DNA of 64,000 nucleotides from JBMOLK01 sp049325575 (GCA_049325575.1 JBMOLK010000128.1:21270-85269); one strand, 5' to 3'; counted from the first letter of the stretch, positions 37,248 through 46,463 are shown. Translations and numbers: made by a program. The notes: generated from the sequence alone by a model not told the origin.

Positions 37248-39029
37248 TTAGGCCGGAAACTGGATAATAAATTCGGTTCCTTTTCCAGGCTCGCTGATAA
37301 CCTTTATGTCCCCATTGTATAGATTTACGACATGTTTGACAATTGAAAGACCAAGGCCCGTTCCACCCATATTTCTTGACCTTCCCTTATCAACCCTGTA
37401 AAAACGTTCAAATATTCTTGGCAGGTGTTCTTTGTCTATTCCTATACCGCTGTCTTTAATTCTTATGAGTACTTTACCCTGGAGCTTGTACGCGCTGACA
37501 GACACACTTCCTATTTCCCTGTTATACTTTATTCCGTTGTCTATGAGGTTTATCAGCAATTGCTTGATTCTGTCCCTGTTAACTTTTAAATTGATACTTT
37601 TATCTACTTCGCTGTTTAATGTGACACCTTTTTTCTCTGCTACCGGCTGCAGAATTGAAACAGTTTCATCTACAATTGACTTTAAATTATACGTGTCAAT
37701 GTTTGAGTCTACATGCTTTGTTTCAATCTCTGAAAGCTGTAAAATATCATTTATCAATACATAAAGCCTTTCAGCCTCAATATCGATTATTTCAAGGAAT
37801 CTGTATGCGACCTTTTTGTCCTCAATTGCACCGTTCCTTAAAGTCTCAATGAAGCCACGGATTGAAGTGAGAGGAGTTTTAAGCTCATGAGTTACATTAG
37901 ACACAAATTCTGTCCTTATTTGTTCCAGCTTTTTTATATTGGTTATATCCTGTATAAAAGCTATTCCACCCAGGTTTGTGTTTATTTTATCTTTTGACTT
38001 TATAGGATTTGTGTAAATTCTAAATACTTTATCTTCAGGCAATGTTATTACAGCTTCACTTATTAGAGTCTTATTGGAGGTAATGGTTGAATTTAGCATG
38101 TTGTTTAACTGATTGTTTCTAATTACATTAAGAATATTCATTCCTATCAGTTTTGGATTATTCTTTACACCAAACATGTCACAGGCTATGCTGTTTATCA
38201 GCAATATCTTATATCTATTATCAACAGCTACAATACCGTTTTGCATACTGTTTATAATTGTATCAACCTTTATGTTTTTATCCTTAAGATCTGCAATGGT
38301 TCTTTCAAGTTTTAAAGCCATTTCATTGAAAGCCTTGGAAAGATCATTCAATTCATCCCTGGATTTAATTTTGACACGCTTTGAGTAATTTCCTGATGCA
38401 ATTTCCTTGGATGCACTTATTATCTCTATTATAGGCTTGGTTATTGAATGGGAGAATCTTAAAGCAAGTACAGCTGTAATTATAAGACCCGATACTATTC
38501 CTATAACACTATAAATAAATATTATGTTTTCAATATTGTTAAGCTGTGTCAGGGGAACAGATACCCTCACAACCATATTATGTGATTCAATGGGAACAGC
38601 AACATATTCAAAATCGTATCCAAGGGTTTTACTAAATCTTAGACCCTTTCCGATTTTACCGTTAACAGCTTCCTTTACTTCTTTGCGGTCTAAATGGTTT
38701 TCCATCTCTTTATAATTTGTATTGGATTCGCCTACCACATTTCCATTAAAGTCGATAAACGTTATTCTTACATTCCTGTTGTCGGATTTTGAGGGGTCTG
38801 ACCGGTTTAATATACCCGAGTATTCTTTAGCCAGGTCATTGTAATCAACATGTCTTCCTTTGGAGAATTCCGAAAGTAACTGGTACCTTATCAGCAGGGC
38901 TGTATTAATCAGACTTTGTTCAACTTCATACTTATAGAACTTGCGGGCCAGTTGTGAAGTAAAAAAACCTGTTACGGAAACCCCAATAACAATCAATACC
39001 ATATAAAATAAAAAGATCTTTTTCTTCAT
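37248..39029 (-). CDS. phoR: PhoR-type sensor histidine kinase
   Basis: A 593-residue kinase with membrane helix 1 (about 4-23), an extracytoplasmic sensor (about 30-160, PAS-like), membrane helix 2 (about 168-190), HAMP (about 192-245), a PAS domain (about 252-365), a HisKA domain with His381 in SNVTHELKTPLTS and a HATPase domain with the N, G1 (IKDSGIGI) and G2 (GGTGLGLSIV) boxes. It would phosphorylate the response regulator encoded next to it. The order phoR-phoP-phoU-pstB and the PhoP boxes identify it as the phosphate-starvation sensor. It is the last gene of the leftward unit. About 130 bases separate it from the regulator gene. Confidence 0.9.
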   Translation of the reverse strand: MKKKIFLFYMVLIVIGVSVTGFFTSQLARKFYKYEVEQSLINTALLIRYQLLSEFSKGRHVDYNDLAKEYSGILNRSDPSKSDNRNVRITFIDFNGNVVGESNTNYKEMENHLDRKEVKEAVNGKIGKGLRFSKTLGYDFEYVAVPIESHNMVVRVSVPLTQLNNIENIIFIYSVIGIVSGLIITAVLALRFSHSITKPIIEIISASKEIASGNYSKRVKIKSRDELNDLSKAFNEMALKLERTIADLKDKNIKVDTIINSMQNGIVAVDNRYKILLINSIACDMFGVKNNPKLIGMNILNVIRNNQLNNMLNSTITSNKTLISEAVITLPEDKVFRIYTNPIKSKDKINTNLGGIAFIQDITNIKKLEQIRTEFVSNVTHELKTPLTSIRGFIETLRNGAIEDKKVAYRFLEIIDIEAERLYVLINDILQLSEIETKHVDSNIDTYNLKSIVDETVSILQPVAEKKGVTLNSEVDKSINLKVNRDRIKQLLINLIDNGIKYNREIGSVSVSAYKLQGKVLIRIKDSGIGIDKEHLPRIFERFYRVDKGRSRNMGGTGLGLSIVKHVVNLYNGDIKVISEPGKGTEFIIQFPA

Positions 39030-39160
39030 TATATAAAGCCTCCACTAAACAGCAATCCTTTTTAGAATCAGTATATAGAAAGATAACAGAAAAGCCTAAG
39101 ACAATAATATCCAGGCTTGGGAAAACTATCGGACTGTGAAAACAGGCTGCTTCCATAAAA

Positions 39161-39868
39161 CTACTTTGATTCCCTGTCGCTAAACTTATAACCGATACCT
39201 CTTATAGTTTCAATATAGATTGGATTACTGTCGTCATCCTCAATTTTCTGTCTCAAATAACGTATATGAACATCAACTGTTCTTGTTTCGCCATAGTAGT
39301 CAAATCCCCATATTTTTTCAAGGAGCAATTCTCTTGAGAGGACTTTACCCTTATTCTGGACTAATAACTTAAGAAGTTCGAATTCTTTAAGGGGCATTTC
39401 AAGAAGCTGGCCTTTCTTATAGACTTCTCTTCTTGAACAGTCAATGGTAATATCCCCATGCTTTATAAGTTCATTTTCCTGGGCAGAAGTACTGCTTATC
39501 CTCCTGAAAAGAGCCTTGACCCTTGCAACCAGTTCCCTGATACTAAAAGGCTTGGCAATATAATCATCTGCTCCAAGCTCCAAACCAAGTACCTTGTCAA
39601 ATTCTTCACTTTTTGCCGTAAGCATTATTATGGGAGTGCTTTTGGTAGCCGGATTTTCACGAAGCTGCCTGCATACCTCCAACCCATCTATACCCGGAAG
39701 CATTATATCAAGAATAAACAGATCCGGAACGGTGTTCCTGGTCTCTTTTAAAAGACTTTCTCCATTATCGAAGACCATTGTTTTATATCCACTGGATTCT
39801 AAGTTGTACTTTATCAACTGTTGTATGTGAACTTCATCCTCTACAGCAAAAATGAGTTTCTTTGACAT
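39161..39868 (-). CDS. phoP: PhoP/PhoB-family response regulator
   Basis: A 235-residue OmpR-class regulator. The receiver domain (about 5-120) has the phospho-acceptor Asp54 in FILDIMLPGIDG, conserved Thr in MLTAKSE and Lys in YIAKPFS. The winged-helix DNA-binding domain (about 135-230) contains RELLLEKIWGFDYYGETRTVDVHIRY in shape, ending IRGIGYKF. I chose the start at 39868 behind GGCGGTG; the longer in-frame ATG has no site. It probably binds the TTAACA direct repeats found between pstB and pstC. Confidence 0.9.
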   Translation of the reverse strand: MSKKLIFAVEDEVHIQQLIKYNLESSGYKTMVFDNGESLLKETRNTVPDLFILDIMLPGIDGLEVCRQLRENPATKSTPIIMLTAKSEEFDKVLGLELGADDYIAKPFSIRELVARVKALFRRISSTSAQENELIKHGDITIDCSRREVYKKGQLLEMPLKEFELLKLLVQNKGKVLSRELLLEKIWGFDYYGETRTVDVHIRYLRQKIEDDDSNPIYIETIRGIGYKFSDRESK

Positions 39869-39913
39869 TTGTTCACCGCCTTTTGAAAACAAGAAGTAGA
39901 TATGTTCTGTCTA

Positions 39914-40693
39914 TTATAATTTGTCTCCTTCGTCAGAATTATTAGTCGATTCAGTATGATTATGTTCTTTTTCTTTTCTCAAATCGGTTCTTAGGTCTAT
40001 AAACGGATTATGAATACTGTCATCTTTATATATATGCCTTGTTAGATGGTCATGTTCACCGGTAACATTGAATACTACCCATTCACATATGTTTGTAGCA
40101 TGGTCCCCCATTCTCTCAAGGTATTTTGCAATAAACATAAAGTTTATTGCCTGCTCTACACTCTGAGGATCATTCTTCATAATATTGATAAGCTCAAAGA
40201 TTATTTTAAAGAAGAGGTCGTCTACAGCATCATCACTGTCACACACTTCCTGTGCCAAATCCACGTCCTGTTTGATATATGAATCTATAGCTTTATTAAC
40301 CATTTGCTTTGCCAGCTCGGCCATTTTAGGAATATCTATAAGAGGCTTTATATATTTCTCGTTTGCCATTCTTATGGTTATTTCTGCAATATCGGATGAA
40401 TGATCTGCGATTCTTTCCATATCGGTTATGATCTTAAGAGCTGTGCTTATAGTCCTAAGGTCTTTAGCCAGAGGCTGCTGCCTTGCTATAAGATTTAAGC
40501 ATCTTCTTTCTATTGTCCTCTCAAGATCGTCTATTATATCATCACTTCTGAATATTTTCCTTGCCAGTTCAACATCCTGCTTTTTCAAAGCAATTATGGT
40601 GTTTTCAATTGATTCTTCAACCAGGCTTCCCATTTTTATAAGGTCAAGATGAAGTTCTTCAAGTTCTTTATCAAAAAAATGCCTTGTTACCAT
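39914..40693 (-). CDS. phoU: Phosphate signalling complex protein PhoU
   Basis: About 259 residues in two three-helix PhoU repeats. Each has a metal-binding E-R-hydrophobic-x-DH motif: ERIADHSSDIAE near residue 80 and ERMGDHATNICEW near 185. PhoU links the Pst transporter to the PhoR sensor and lowers phosphate signalling when phosphate is plentiful. The C-terminal tail of about 45 residues is charged and His-rich (KEKEHNHTES), longer than usual. The start at 40693 follows AAGAGGTG. It is flanked by pstB upstream and the two-component genes downstream in one leftward unit. Confidence 0.95.
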   Translation of the reverse strand: MVTRHFFDKELEELHLDLIKMGSLVEESIENTIIALKKQDVELARKIFRSDDIIDDLERTIERRCLNLIARQQPLAKDLRTISTALKIITDMERIADHSSDIAEITIRMANEKYIKPLIDIPKMAELAKQMVNKAIDSYIKQDVDLAQEVCDSDDAVDDLFFKIIFELINIMKNDPQSVEQAINFMFIAKYLERMGDHATNICEWVVFNVTGEHDHLTRHIYKDDSIHNPFIDLRTDLRKEKEHNHTESTNNSDEGDKL

Positions 40694-40775
40694 AGTAAAC
40701 ACCTCTTAATATAAAAAGAATTAGACTTTCTGAATTCATTATCATAAAATAATACTTTTGTATCAATGTAAATAA

Positions 40776-41543
40776 TTATCCAAATCTTCCGGTAATGTAA
40801 TCTTCTGTTCTTTTGTCCGAAGGTTTGCTGAAGATCTGTTCGGTAGAATCATATTCAACAACTTCCCCATGAAGGAAAAATGCGGTTTTATCTGAAATAC
40901 GCCCTGCTTGCTGCATGTTATGTGTTACAATTATAATTGTGTATTTTTCCTTAAGTTCATCGATCAAGTCTTCAATTTTCAAGGTAGAAATAGGGTCTAG
41001 AGCCGATGTCGGTTCATCCATTAAAACAACTTCAGGTTCAATGGCCAAAACCCTTGCAATGCACAGCCTTTGCTGCTGACCACCGGAAAGACCTAATGCA
41101 TTTTGCCTTAGTCTATCCTTTACTTCATCCCATAAAGCCGAATTTCTAAGGCTTTTTTCAACTATTTCGTCAAGCTTCGATTTCGACCTTATACCGTGTA
41201 TTCTCGGTCCATATGCTATGTTATCATATATTGACATAGGAAAGGGATTGGGTTTTTGAAATACCATTCCAACCCTTTTTCTTAATTCAACTATATCATA
41301 CTTCTCATACACATCCAACCCGTCAAAGTAGACATCTCCGGTTATTCTTACCGAGGCTATAAGGTCATTCATCCTGTTTAGTGTCTTTAGAAATGTAGAT
41401 TTACCGCATCCCGAAGGTCCTATCAGTGCAGTTACTTTACATTCTTCTATTTTGACGGAAACATTATTTAAAGCGTGAACATTCCCATAAAACAGATTTA
41501 AATCTTTTGTATAAATTTTCACCTTTTTACTATCCACAATCAT
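40776..41543 (-). CDS. pstB: PstB, phosphate ABC transporter ATPase
   Basis: About 255 residues with Walker A GPSGCGKST, Q-loop VFQKPNPFPMSI, signature LSGGQQQRLCIAR, Walker B VVLMDEPTSALD and switch IIVTHNMQQ, all typical of PstB. It powers phosphate import through PstC and PstA. The longest frame begins at 41603, but AAGAAGG lies at 41547-41553, so the start is one of the ATGs at 41546 or 41543, or the GTG at 41537 which has the best spacing. Transcription runs away from pstC, behind a PhoP box on this strand. Confidence 0.95.
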   Translation of the reverse strand: MIVDSKKVKIYTKDLNLFYGNVHALNNVSVKIEECKVTALIGPSGCGKSTFLKTLNRMNDLIASVRITGDVYFDGLDVYEKYDIVELRKRVGMVFQKPNPFPMSIYDNIAYGPRIHGIRSKSKLDEIVEKSLRNSALWDEVKDRLRQNALGLSGGQQQRLCIARVLAIEPEVVLMDEPTSALDPISTLKIEDLIDELKEKYTIIIVTHNMQQAGRISDKTAFFLHGEVVEYDSTEQIFSKPSDKRTEDYITGRFG

Positions 41544-41662
41544 CATCCTTCTTAAAGATTCATACCAGAAATTTAATATAAAGTTTAATATGTAAATATT
41601 CAATGCTTAGACTGGTATTTAACTGATTATTACTTAATACCAAGTGAATACTAACAGTATTT

Positions 41663-41701
41663 CATTAACGGGGAGTTAATTAAATGTTAAGTTAGTGTTA
41701 A
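41663..41701 (-). promoter_or_regulatory. PhoP box facing pstB
   Basis: Read on the minus strand, hexamers begin every 11 bases: TTAACA (41701-41696), TTAACA (41690-41685), TTAACT (41679-41674) and TTAATG (41668-41663). Four direct repeats with this period are the PhoP binding layout known from Bacillus subtilis. Confidence 0.75.
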
Positions 41702-41753
41702 TTATTTAAAACGGGCTTAATGGAAGCCTGACCACAAAAACAGCAGATATATG

Positions 41754-41792
41754 ACAACAAACACTTAACAATAGTTTAACATTAAATTAACA
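41754..41792 (+). promoter_or_regulatory. PhoP box facing pstC
   Basis: Three exact TTAACA hexamers begin at 41765, 41776 and 41787, each separated by five bases. A fourth degenerate copy, ACAACA, is at 41754. The spacing equals one helical turn, as in Firmicutes PhoP sites. Confidence 0.8.
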
Positions 41793-41940
41793 CTATTAAC
41801 CTTGTAACTTGCACCCTTCGGTGGTATCATAACATCGACAGAGTAAGCCAGCAGGCTTGTTATTATCTATATAATAATGTTAAGTCCATGTTTTACGTAA
41901 GAGGCTTAAGATTTATTGAAGGAGTTTTAGGGGGAGTTTT

Positions 41941-42900
41941 ATGTTGACCCGTTCAAATTTGGATACTTCCAAACCAATCAAAAAAAATGGGAAGATTACT
42001 GTTAGGGACGAACGTATAAGGAAGATGAATCTTTCCAACTCGGTAGCTAAAAATATTTTCTTATTCTTTGCTTTAATTTCAATATTTACTACCATAGGAA
42101 TCGTTCTTTCACTTTTTATTAATTCATCGGGCTTTTTTGCAAAGGTTTCACTAATAGAGTTTTTAACAGGTACAAAGTGGACACCTTTATTCAGTGATGC
42201 ACATTTTGGTGTTCTGCCTCTGGTGGCCGGCACTTTTATCATAACTTTAGGTGCTGCCGTTATAGCCATTCCTATAGGTTTGTGTGCAGCTATCTATCTA
42301 AGCGAGTATGCTAAGCCAAAGGTTAGGAAGGTCCTTAAACCTATACTGGAAATACTGGCGGGAATTCCATCTATAGTATATGGGTACTTTGCTTTAACCT
42401 ATATAACTCCAATTTTACAAAAAATTATACCGGGAACTGAGATATTTAATGCTGCCAGTGCAAGTATAGCAGTGGGAATTATGATTATTCCTCTAGTGTC
42501 TTCACTAAGTGAAGACGCCCTTCGTGCAGTACCGGACTCCTTAAGGCATGGAGCCTATGCTCTTGGAGCAACCAAACTGGAAACCTCTTTGGGGGTTGTA
42601 GTAAAAGCAGCTATATCCGGTATTTCCGCATCATTTGTTTTAGCAATATCAAGGGCAATAGGAGAGACCATGATAGTGGCTATTGCTGCGGGTTCCAAAG
42701 CCAGTTTGACTCTTAATCCATTGGACAGTGTTCAGACTATGACAGCATTTATTGCCCAGGTGAGCCAGGGTGATAACCCCCACGGTTCTGTAGGTTTTTA
42801 TGCACTATTTGCCGTAGGGCTTCTACTGTTTGTAATGACTTTAGGGCTAAATATACTTTCTCACTATATAGTAGACAAGTATAGGGAGGAATACGAATGA
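41941..42900 (+). CDS. pstC: PstC, phosphate ABC transporter permease
   Basis: A 319-residue permease with six membrane helices and the binding-protein-dependent loop EDALRAVPDSLRHGAYALGATKLET, given here in parts: EDALRAVPDSL and HGAYALGATK. The N-terminal 45 residues are a charged cytoplasmic tail. It pairs with PstA to form the phosphate channel. The ATG at 41941 follows AGGGGGAG. The stop overlaps the start of pstA (ATGA). It is preceded directly by a PhoP box instead of the usual pstS gene. Confidence 0.95.
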   Translation: MLTRSNLDTSKPIKKNGKITVRDERIRKMNLSNSVAKNIFLFFALISIFTTIGIVLSLFINSSGFFAKVSLIEFLTGTKWTPLFSDAHFGVLPLVAGTFIITLGAAVIAIPIGLCAAIYLSEYAKPKVRKVLKPILEILAGIPSIVYGYFALTYITPILQKIIPGTEIFNAASASIAVGIMIIPLVSSLSEDALRAVPDSLRHGAYALGATKLETSLGVVVKAAISGISASFVLAISRAIGETMIVAIAAGSKASLTLNPLDSVQTMTAFIAQVSQGDNPHGSVGFYALFAVGLLLFVMTLGLNILSHYIVDKYREEYE

Positions 42901-43754
42901 GCAGTAATATAAAATATAGAAAACTTAAAAATTCCATATTTCACGCGTTTATATTCATGGTTACCTGTATTGGGGTCATCGTTCTTGCGGTTCTGTTATT
43001 TGACATTTTAAAAAAGGGTTTACCATGGCTTAATATGAAGTTCCTTACCGGGTATCCTTCCAGGTCCGCACAAAAATCAGGTATATGGCCTGCACTCATA
43101 GGAAGCTTTGATATAATCTTGCTCACTGTAGTTGTTTCGGTGCCTGTAGGGCTCGGGTGTGCAATATATCTGGAGGAATACGCAAAAAATAACTGGCTTA
43201 CAAAGCTGATAAAAATCAATATATCAAACCTATCGGGGACACCCTCCATAGTTTATGGTCTATTGGGATACGCAGTTTTTGCAGAAATATTCGGGCTCGG
43301 GCCCAGTCTGCTTTCTGGAGGACTTACCATGTCGCTGGTGGTAATGCCGATAGTTATAGTTGCATCGCAAGAGGCTATAAAGAGCGTACCGCAGTCTCTA
43401 AGGCATGGCTCTTACGCTTTGGGGGCAACAAAGTGGCAGACTATTAGAAAGGTAGTGCTTCCTTCAGCATTTCCGGGGGTATTGACAGGAATCATACTAT
43501 CCATATCCAGAGCCCTTGGAGAGAGTGCGCCGCTGTTGATGGTAGGAGCTTTTATTTATGTATCGTCTCCTCCATCCGGCCTTCTTGATCCTTTTACCAC
43601 GCTGCCTTTACAAATATATAACTGGACCAGTAAGCCTCAAAAGGACTTTTATTCAGTTGCGGCAGCCGGGATTATAGTTCTGCTTGCGCTCTTACTTACA
43701 ACAAATGCTATTGCTATAATACTAAGAAACAAGTTTCAAAAGAAAATGGAGTAA
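42897..43754 (+). CDS. pstA: PstA, phosphate ABC transporter permease
   Basis: A 285-residue permease with six membrane helices. The conserved permease loop is QEAIKSVPQSLRHGSYALGATK in outline, seen as EAIKSVPQSL and GSYALGATKWQT. The GTPSIVYGLLGYAVF segment is typical of PstA. It starts within the last codon of pstC (ATGA overlap), so the two are translationally coupled and made in equal amounts. A strong terminator follows. Confidence 0.95.
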   Translation: MSSNIKYRKLKNSIFHAFIFMVTCIGVIVLAVLLFDILKKGLPWLNMKFLTGYPSRSAQKSGIWPALIGSFDIILLTVVVSVPVGLGCAIYLEEYAKNNWLTKLIKINISNLSGTPSIVYGLLGYAVFAEIFGLGPSLLSGGLTMSLVVMPIVIVASQEAIKSVPQSLRHGSYALGATKWQTIRKVVLPSAFPGVLTGIILSISRALGESAPLLMVGAFIYVSSPPSGLLDPFTTLPLQIYNWTSKPQKDFYSVAAAGIIVLLALLLTTNAIAIILRNKFQKKME

Positions 43755-43778
43755 ATCTTCTGATAATAAAAATTCAGT

Positions 43779-43822
43779 AAAAAGCATTTACTTGAGCAAC
43801 AGCTCAAATAAATGCTTTTTTT
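43779..43822 (+). terminator. Rho-independent terminator after pstA
   Basis: AAAAAGCATTTA and TAAATGCTTTTT form the outer stem, with TTGAGC and GCTCAA inside, followed by a T run. Confidence 0.92.
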
Positions 43823-44041
43823 GTGAAACTTTATCTAATGAGGTTGTGTATGAAAAAAATGTTTCTAAAGGCTTATTATTATTATATCACTAAACTGCTG
43901 CTCCAATTGTTAACTTTTTATTAACTTTATTATAGAGATCGAGCTGTATACGAAACATATAGATTGAATAATTTCAGGTATACTGCTATCATTTTAATAT
44001 ATTTATACAAAATACTAATTTATGAAGGCGGGGAAATTGTA

Positions 44042-45070
44042 TTGTCAATAAATATTAAAAGATCAATAATCCATGTCTTGAATAAAGAGTCCAGTGAACC
44101 CTTGTTAAATGAATTTGAGCTTGAAATAGATGATGATATTCATTTTTTCCTTGAGAAACACATTACAAAATCAATAAATGATGATGACTCGAGAAAAGCA
44201 GTTTTTAAAGAGGGAAGAAATATTATAAAGGAAGTTTGCGTGAGAATTTCCAAAGAGCCGGATTATTTTGTTGAAGGTTCAAAGGAGATCGCCAGGCAGC
44301 TGTTTAAGGCTATGAAGACAAACAGCAGCATTTCGTCTACTGATTTAATAATCTGCCTTTATGAAGTTGATGATGAGGAGTATATAGCTATATTAAAGAT
44401 GGACTACACTACTTCATACATACATGATATTGAAATGGTAGAAGGTGGGTTTAAAATATCAATAAAAAAGCAGGAAATAAGCCTTCCAGGTGTAAATCAA
44501 AGGATTCAAAAGTGTACTTTCATAAGAACAAAAGAGGTTAATCAGGATTATGACTTGGTAATTTTGGACAACCAGATAAGTAATAAGAAGCTTGAAGAAC
44601 CGGTAGCACAGTTCTTTCTTCAGACATTCCTAGGGGCAGAGCTTGTGTTGGACAGTAAGACCTGTACCAAGCTTTTCAAAAGGGAAACCGAGAACTGGAT
44701 ACGTAACAAGTCAAAAGAAGGTGAGGTATTTGTTGAAGAGGTAAGAGATATTGTAAACAACGTAATTCGCCAGGAGGATGAAATTGATATTGAATCTTTT
44801 TCAACGAAAGCATTCCAGAATAAAGAGTACTTGCGTGAGGACTATATCAATAGTATGAAGGATAAAGGTCTTGTAAATGACAGGTTTGATGTCGATAAAG
44901 ACTGGGTTGACAGAAAACTCTGCAAGATAAGACTAAAAACTGAGAGTAACATTGAGGTAATAATAGGCTATGACCAGTTTAACGATAAGAATAAGTTTGA
45001 GATAGTAACAAACCCTGATGGCACAAGAAATATAATTATTAAAAATATTAACAGCATCCTGGAAAAATAA
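44042..45070 (+). CDS. Nucleoid-associated protein, NA37/YejK family
   Basis: About 342 residues that match the 37-kDa nucleoid-associated protein family. There is an N-terminal domain of about 200 residues with alternating strands and helices (LSINIKRSIIHVLNKES at the start) and a C-terminal domain rich in Lys, Asp and Asn. E. coli YejK binds the nucleoid and affects topoisomerase activity. Its role in clostridia is unknown, and many homologues sit in mobile or defence-rich regions. I chose the TTG at 44042, eight bases after AAGGCGGGG; the upstream in-frame ATG at 43964 would add an unrelated hydrophobic stretch and has no site. Confidence 0.75.
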   Translation: MSINIKRSIIHVLNKESSEPLLNEFELEIDDDIHFFLEKHITKSINDDDSRKAVFKEGRNIIKEVCVRISKEPDYFVEGSKEIARQLFKAMKTNSSISSTDLIICLYEVDDEEYIAILKMDYTTSYIHDIEMVEGGFKISIKKQEISLPGVNQRIQKCTFIRTKEVNQDYDLVILDNQISNKKLEEPVAQFFLQTFLGAELVLDSKTCTKLFKRETENWIRNKSKEGEVFVEEVRDIVNNVIRQEDEIDIESFSTKAFQNKEYLREDYINSMKDKGLVNDRFDVDKDWVDRKLCKIRLKTESNIEVIIGYDQFNDKNKFEIVTNPDGTRNIIIKNINSILEK

Positions 45071-45110
45071 AATAGAACCTGTACCGTGGTACAGGTTCTA
45101 TTTTATTTTT
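45070..45110. terminator. Strong bidirectional terminator
   Basis: AATAGAACCTGTACC and GGTACAGGTTCTATT are exact reverse complements around GT, followed by TTATTTTT. It lies between convergent genes. Confidence 0.92.
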
Positions 45111-45112
45111 AT

Positions 45113-45325
45113 CTACTGCCAAGACTTGAATTCCAATCTATTTCCAAAGGCTCTTGTTCTTCCAAAGCCACTGTGACTTTTTCTCTGCTGCTTTTTTGCT
45201 GTTCTGCAGCTTGAGCATCTTTGCGGTTCGTTTAAGAACCCTTTTTCCTTGTAAAAGTCTTGTTCACCTTCAGAGAAAATAAATTCTGCACTGCAATCTT
45301 TACATACTAAAGTTTTGTCTGCCAT
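45113..45325 (-). CDS. Zinc-ribbon domain protein
   Basis: A 70-residue protein with one four-cysteine zinc site: CKDC at residues 8-11 and CSSC at 37-40. A basic, Gly/Arg/Phe-rich tail (KKQQRKSHSGFGRTRAFG) suggests nucleic-acid binding. Proteins of this small family (probable zinc-ribbon, PF13451-like) are common in clostridia and are uncharacterised. The ATG at 45325 follows AAGGAGG. The gene is monocistronic. Confidence 0.8.
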   Translation of the reverse strand: MADKTLVCKDCSAEFIFSEGEQDFYKEKGFLNEPQRCSSCRTAKKQQRKSHSGFGRTRAFGNRLEFKSWQ

Positions 45326-45487
45326 ATTAAATTACCTCCTTAATCTTGGGAATTAACTGATTTTTGACTTTTTTCTCCATACATTGATCAAGGAGGCTTG
45401 AGTCTAAAAATTAATTAATCCATTATTTATATTATTCACCGTTACAATCCACCTTATGCAATATTTTTATATAAAGTTCATCATTTA

Positions 45488-46240
45488 TCAGATATACATT
45501 TTTACTTCATACTTGCTCTTTAGTTCATCAACCTTATTAAAGTACAACTCTTCCTGTTTTCTTGCAATAAGCTGCTGATGGATTTCTGATTTAACCTCAT
45601 CAAAAGTCTTTATACCGGCATCTTTTTTATCGGTCAATTTTATTATATGGAAACCAAACTGTGTTTTAACAGGCTCATTGGAGATTTCACCATTTTTCAT
45701 TGAAAAAGCAGCACTTTCAAACTCCGGAACCATCTTGCCTTTGGTGAAATACCCCAGGTCTCCTCCTTGAGATTTGGAAGGACACAAGGAGTATTTTTTT
45801 ACTGTATCCTCAAAAGAACTTCCGCTATTTATCTCTGAAAGCACTTCTTTAGCCGTATTTTCATCCTTTACAAGAATGTGACTGGCTTTAACACTTTCAG
45901 GGCTTTTAAAATCAGACTTGTTTTCATTATAATAGTTCAAAGCTTCATTATTATCTACCGACGCAGTATTAAGATATTTATTTATTGCATATTGTTTTAA
46001 TATTGATGCCTTAAGTCTTTCAACTTCGTTTTTATAGGCTTCATCCTTATCTATACCCTTTTCCAGTGCATCAAGGTAAAACAGTTCCTGGTTGGCCAAT
46101 TGAGAAATTAACTGCTTTACACCATCAACAGAACTGAATTGAGCCGCTGTCTGTGGATCAAGATTTTTTAAAAGGTATTCTATATCCTCTCTGGTTATTT
46201 CCCTGTCTCCGACTTTTGCCAGTACTTGGTTATTGTTCAT
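45488..46240 (-). CDS. Parvulin-type peptidyl-prolyl isomerase (PpiC/SurA-like)
   Basis: A 250-residue protein with an N-terminal chaperone-like helical region (about 1-110, VGDREITREDIEYLLKNL) and a parvulin domain (about 115-205) that shows ASHILVK, CPSKSQGGDLGYF, PEFESAAFSMKNGEIS and TQFGFHIIKL. It would catalyse cis-trans isomerisation of prolyl bonds and act as a folding helper. There is no signal peptide or lipobox, unlike PrsA, so it should work in the cytoplasm. The ATG at 46240 follows AAAGGAG. Confidence 0.92.
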   Translation of the reverse strand: MNNNQVLAKVGDREITREDIEYLLKNLDPQTAAQFSSVDGVKQLISQLANQELFYLDALEKGIDKDEAYKNEVERLKASILKQYAINKYLNTASVDNNEALNYYNENKSDFKSPESVKASHILVKDENTAKEVLSEINSGSSFEDTVKKYSLCPSKSQGGDLGYFTKGKMVPEFESAAFSMKNGEISNEPVKTQFGFHIIKLTDKKDAGIKTFDEVKSEIHQQLIARKQEELYFNKVDELKSKYEVKMYI

Positions 46241-46402
46241 GATATAAATCTCCTTTGATATTTTTATTTATACTATAAAAGCTATATTAACAGAAAGCAC
46301 AGGATATGTCCAATTTTAATAATTACTTCCTGTTTTACGCTACTGCCAGAAAATTAACTGTAAAATACCGGACAAAGACAGGATGCAAAACATATAAAAT
46401 TG

Positions 46403-46411
46403 TGTTACAAT
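46403..46411 (+). promoter_or_regulatory. Extended -10 promoter ahead of the tail cluster
   Basis: TGTTACAAT combines the TGn extension with TACAAT, a good -10. No convincing -35 is seen. RNA should begin near 46418. Confidence 0.45.
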
Positions 46412-46431
46412 TTAGAGTGAAAACATATGTG

Positions 46432-46463
46432 AAAAGCCCTTGGAAATCTCCCGGGGGCTTTTT
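46432..46463 (+). terminator. Intrinsic terminator in the tail-cluster leader
   Basis: AAAAGCCC and GGGCTTTT pair around a 15-base loop, with TTTTTGTT after it. It acts in the direction of the tail genes although no gene precedes it on this strand, which suggests attenuation. Confidence 0.65.

Larger units (their letters stand above)
41544..41940. other. Divergent pstB / pstC control region
   Basis: Nearly 400 bases without a gene between the divergent pst genes. It contains two oppositely oriented PhoP boxes (listed separately) about 50 bases apart. Candidate -10 elements are TAGTAT on the minus strand (41648-41653) and TATCAT on the plus strand (41825-41830). No pstS gene is present. Confidence 0.7.
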
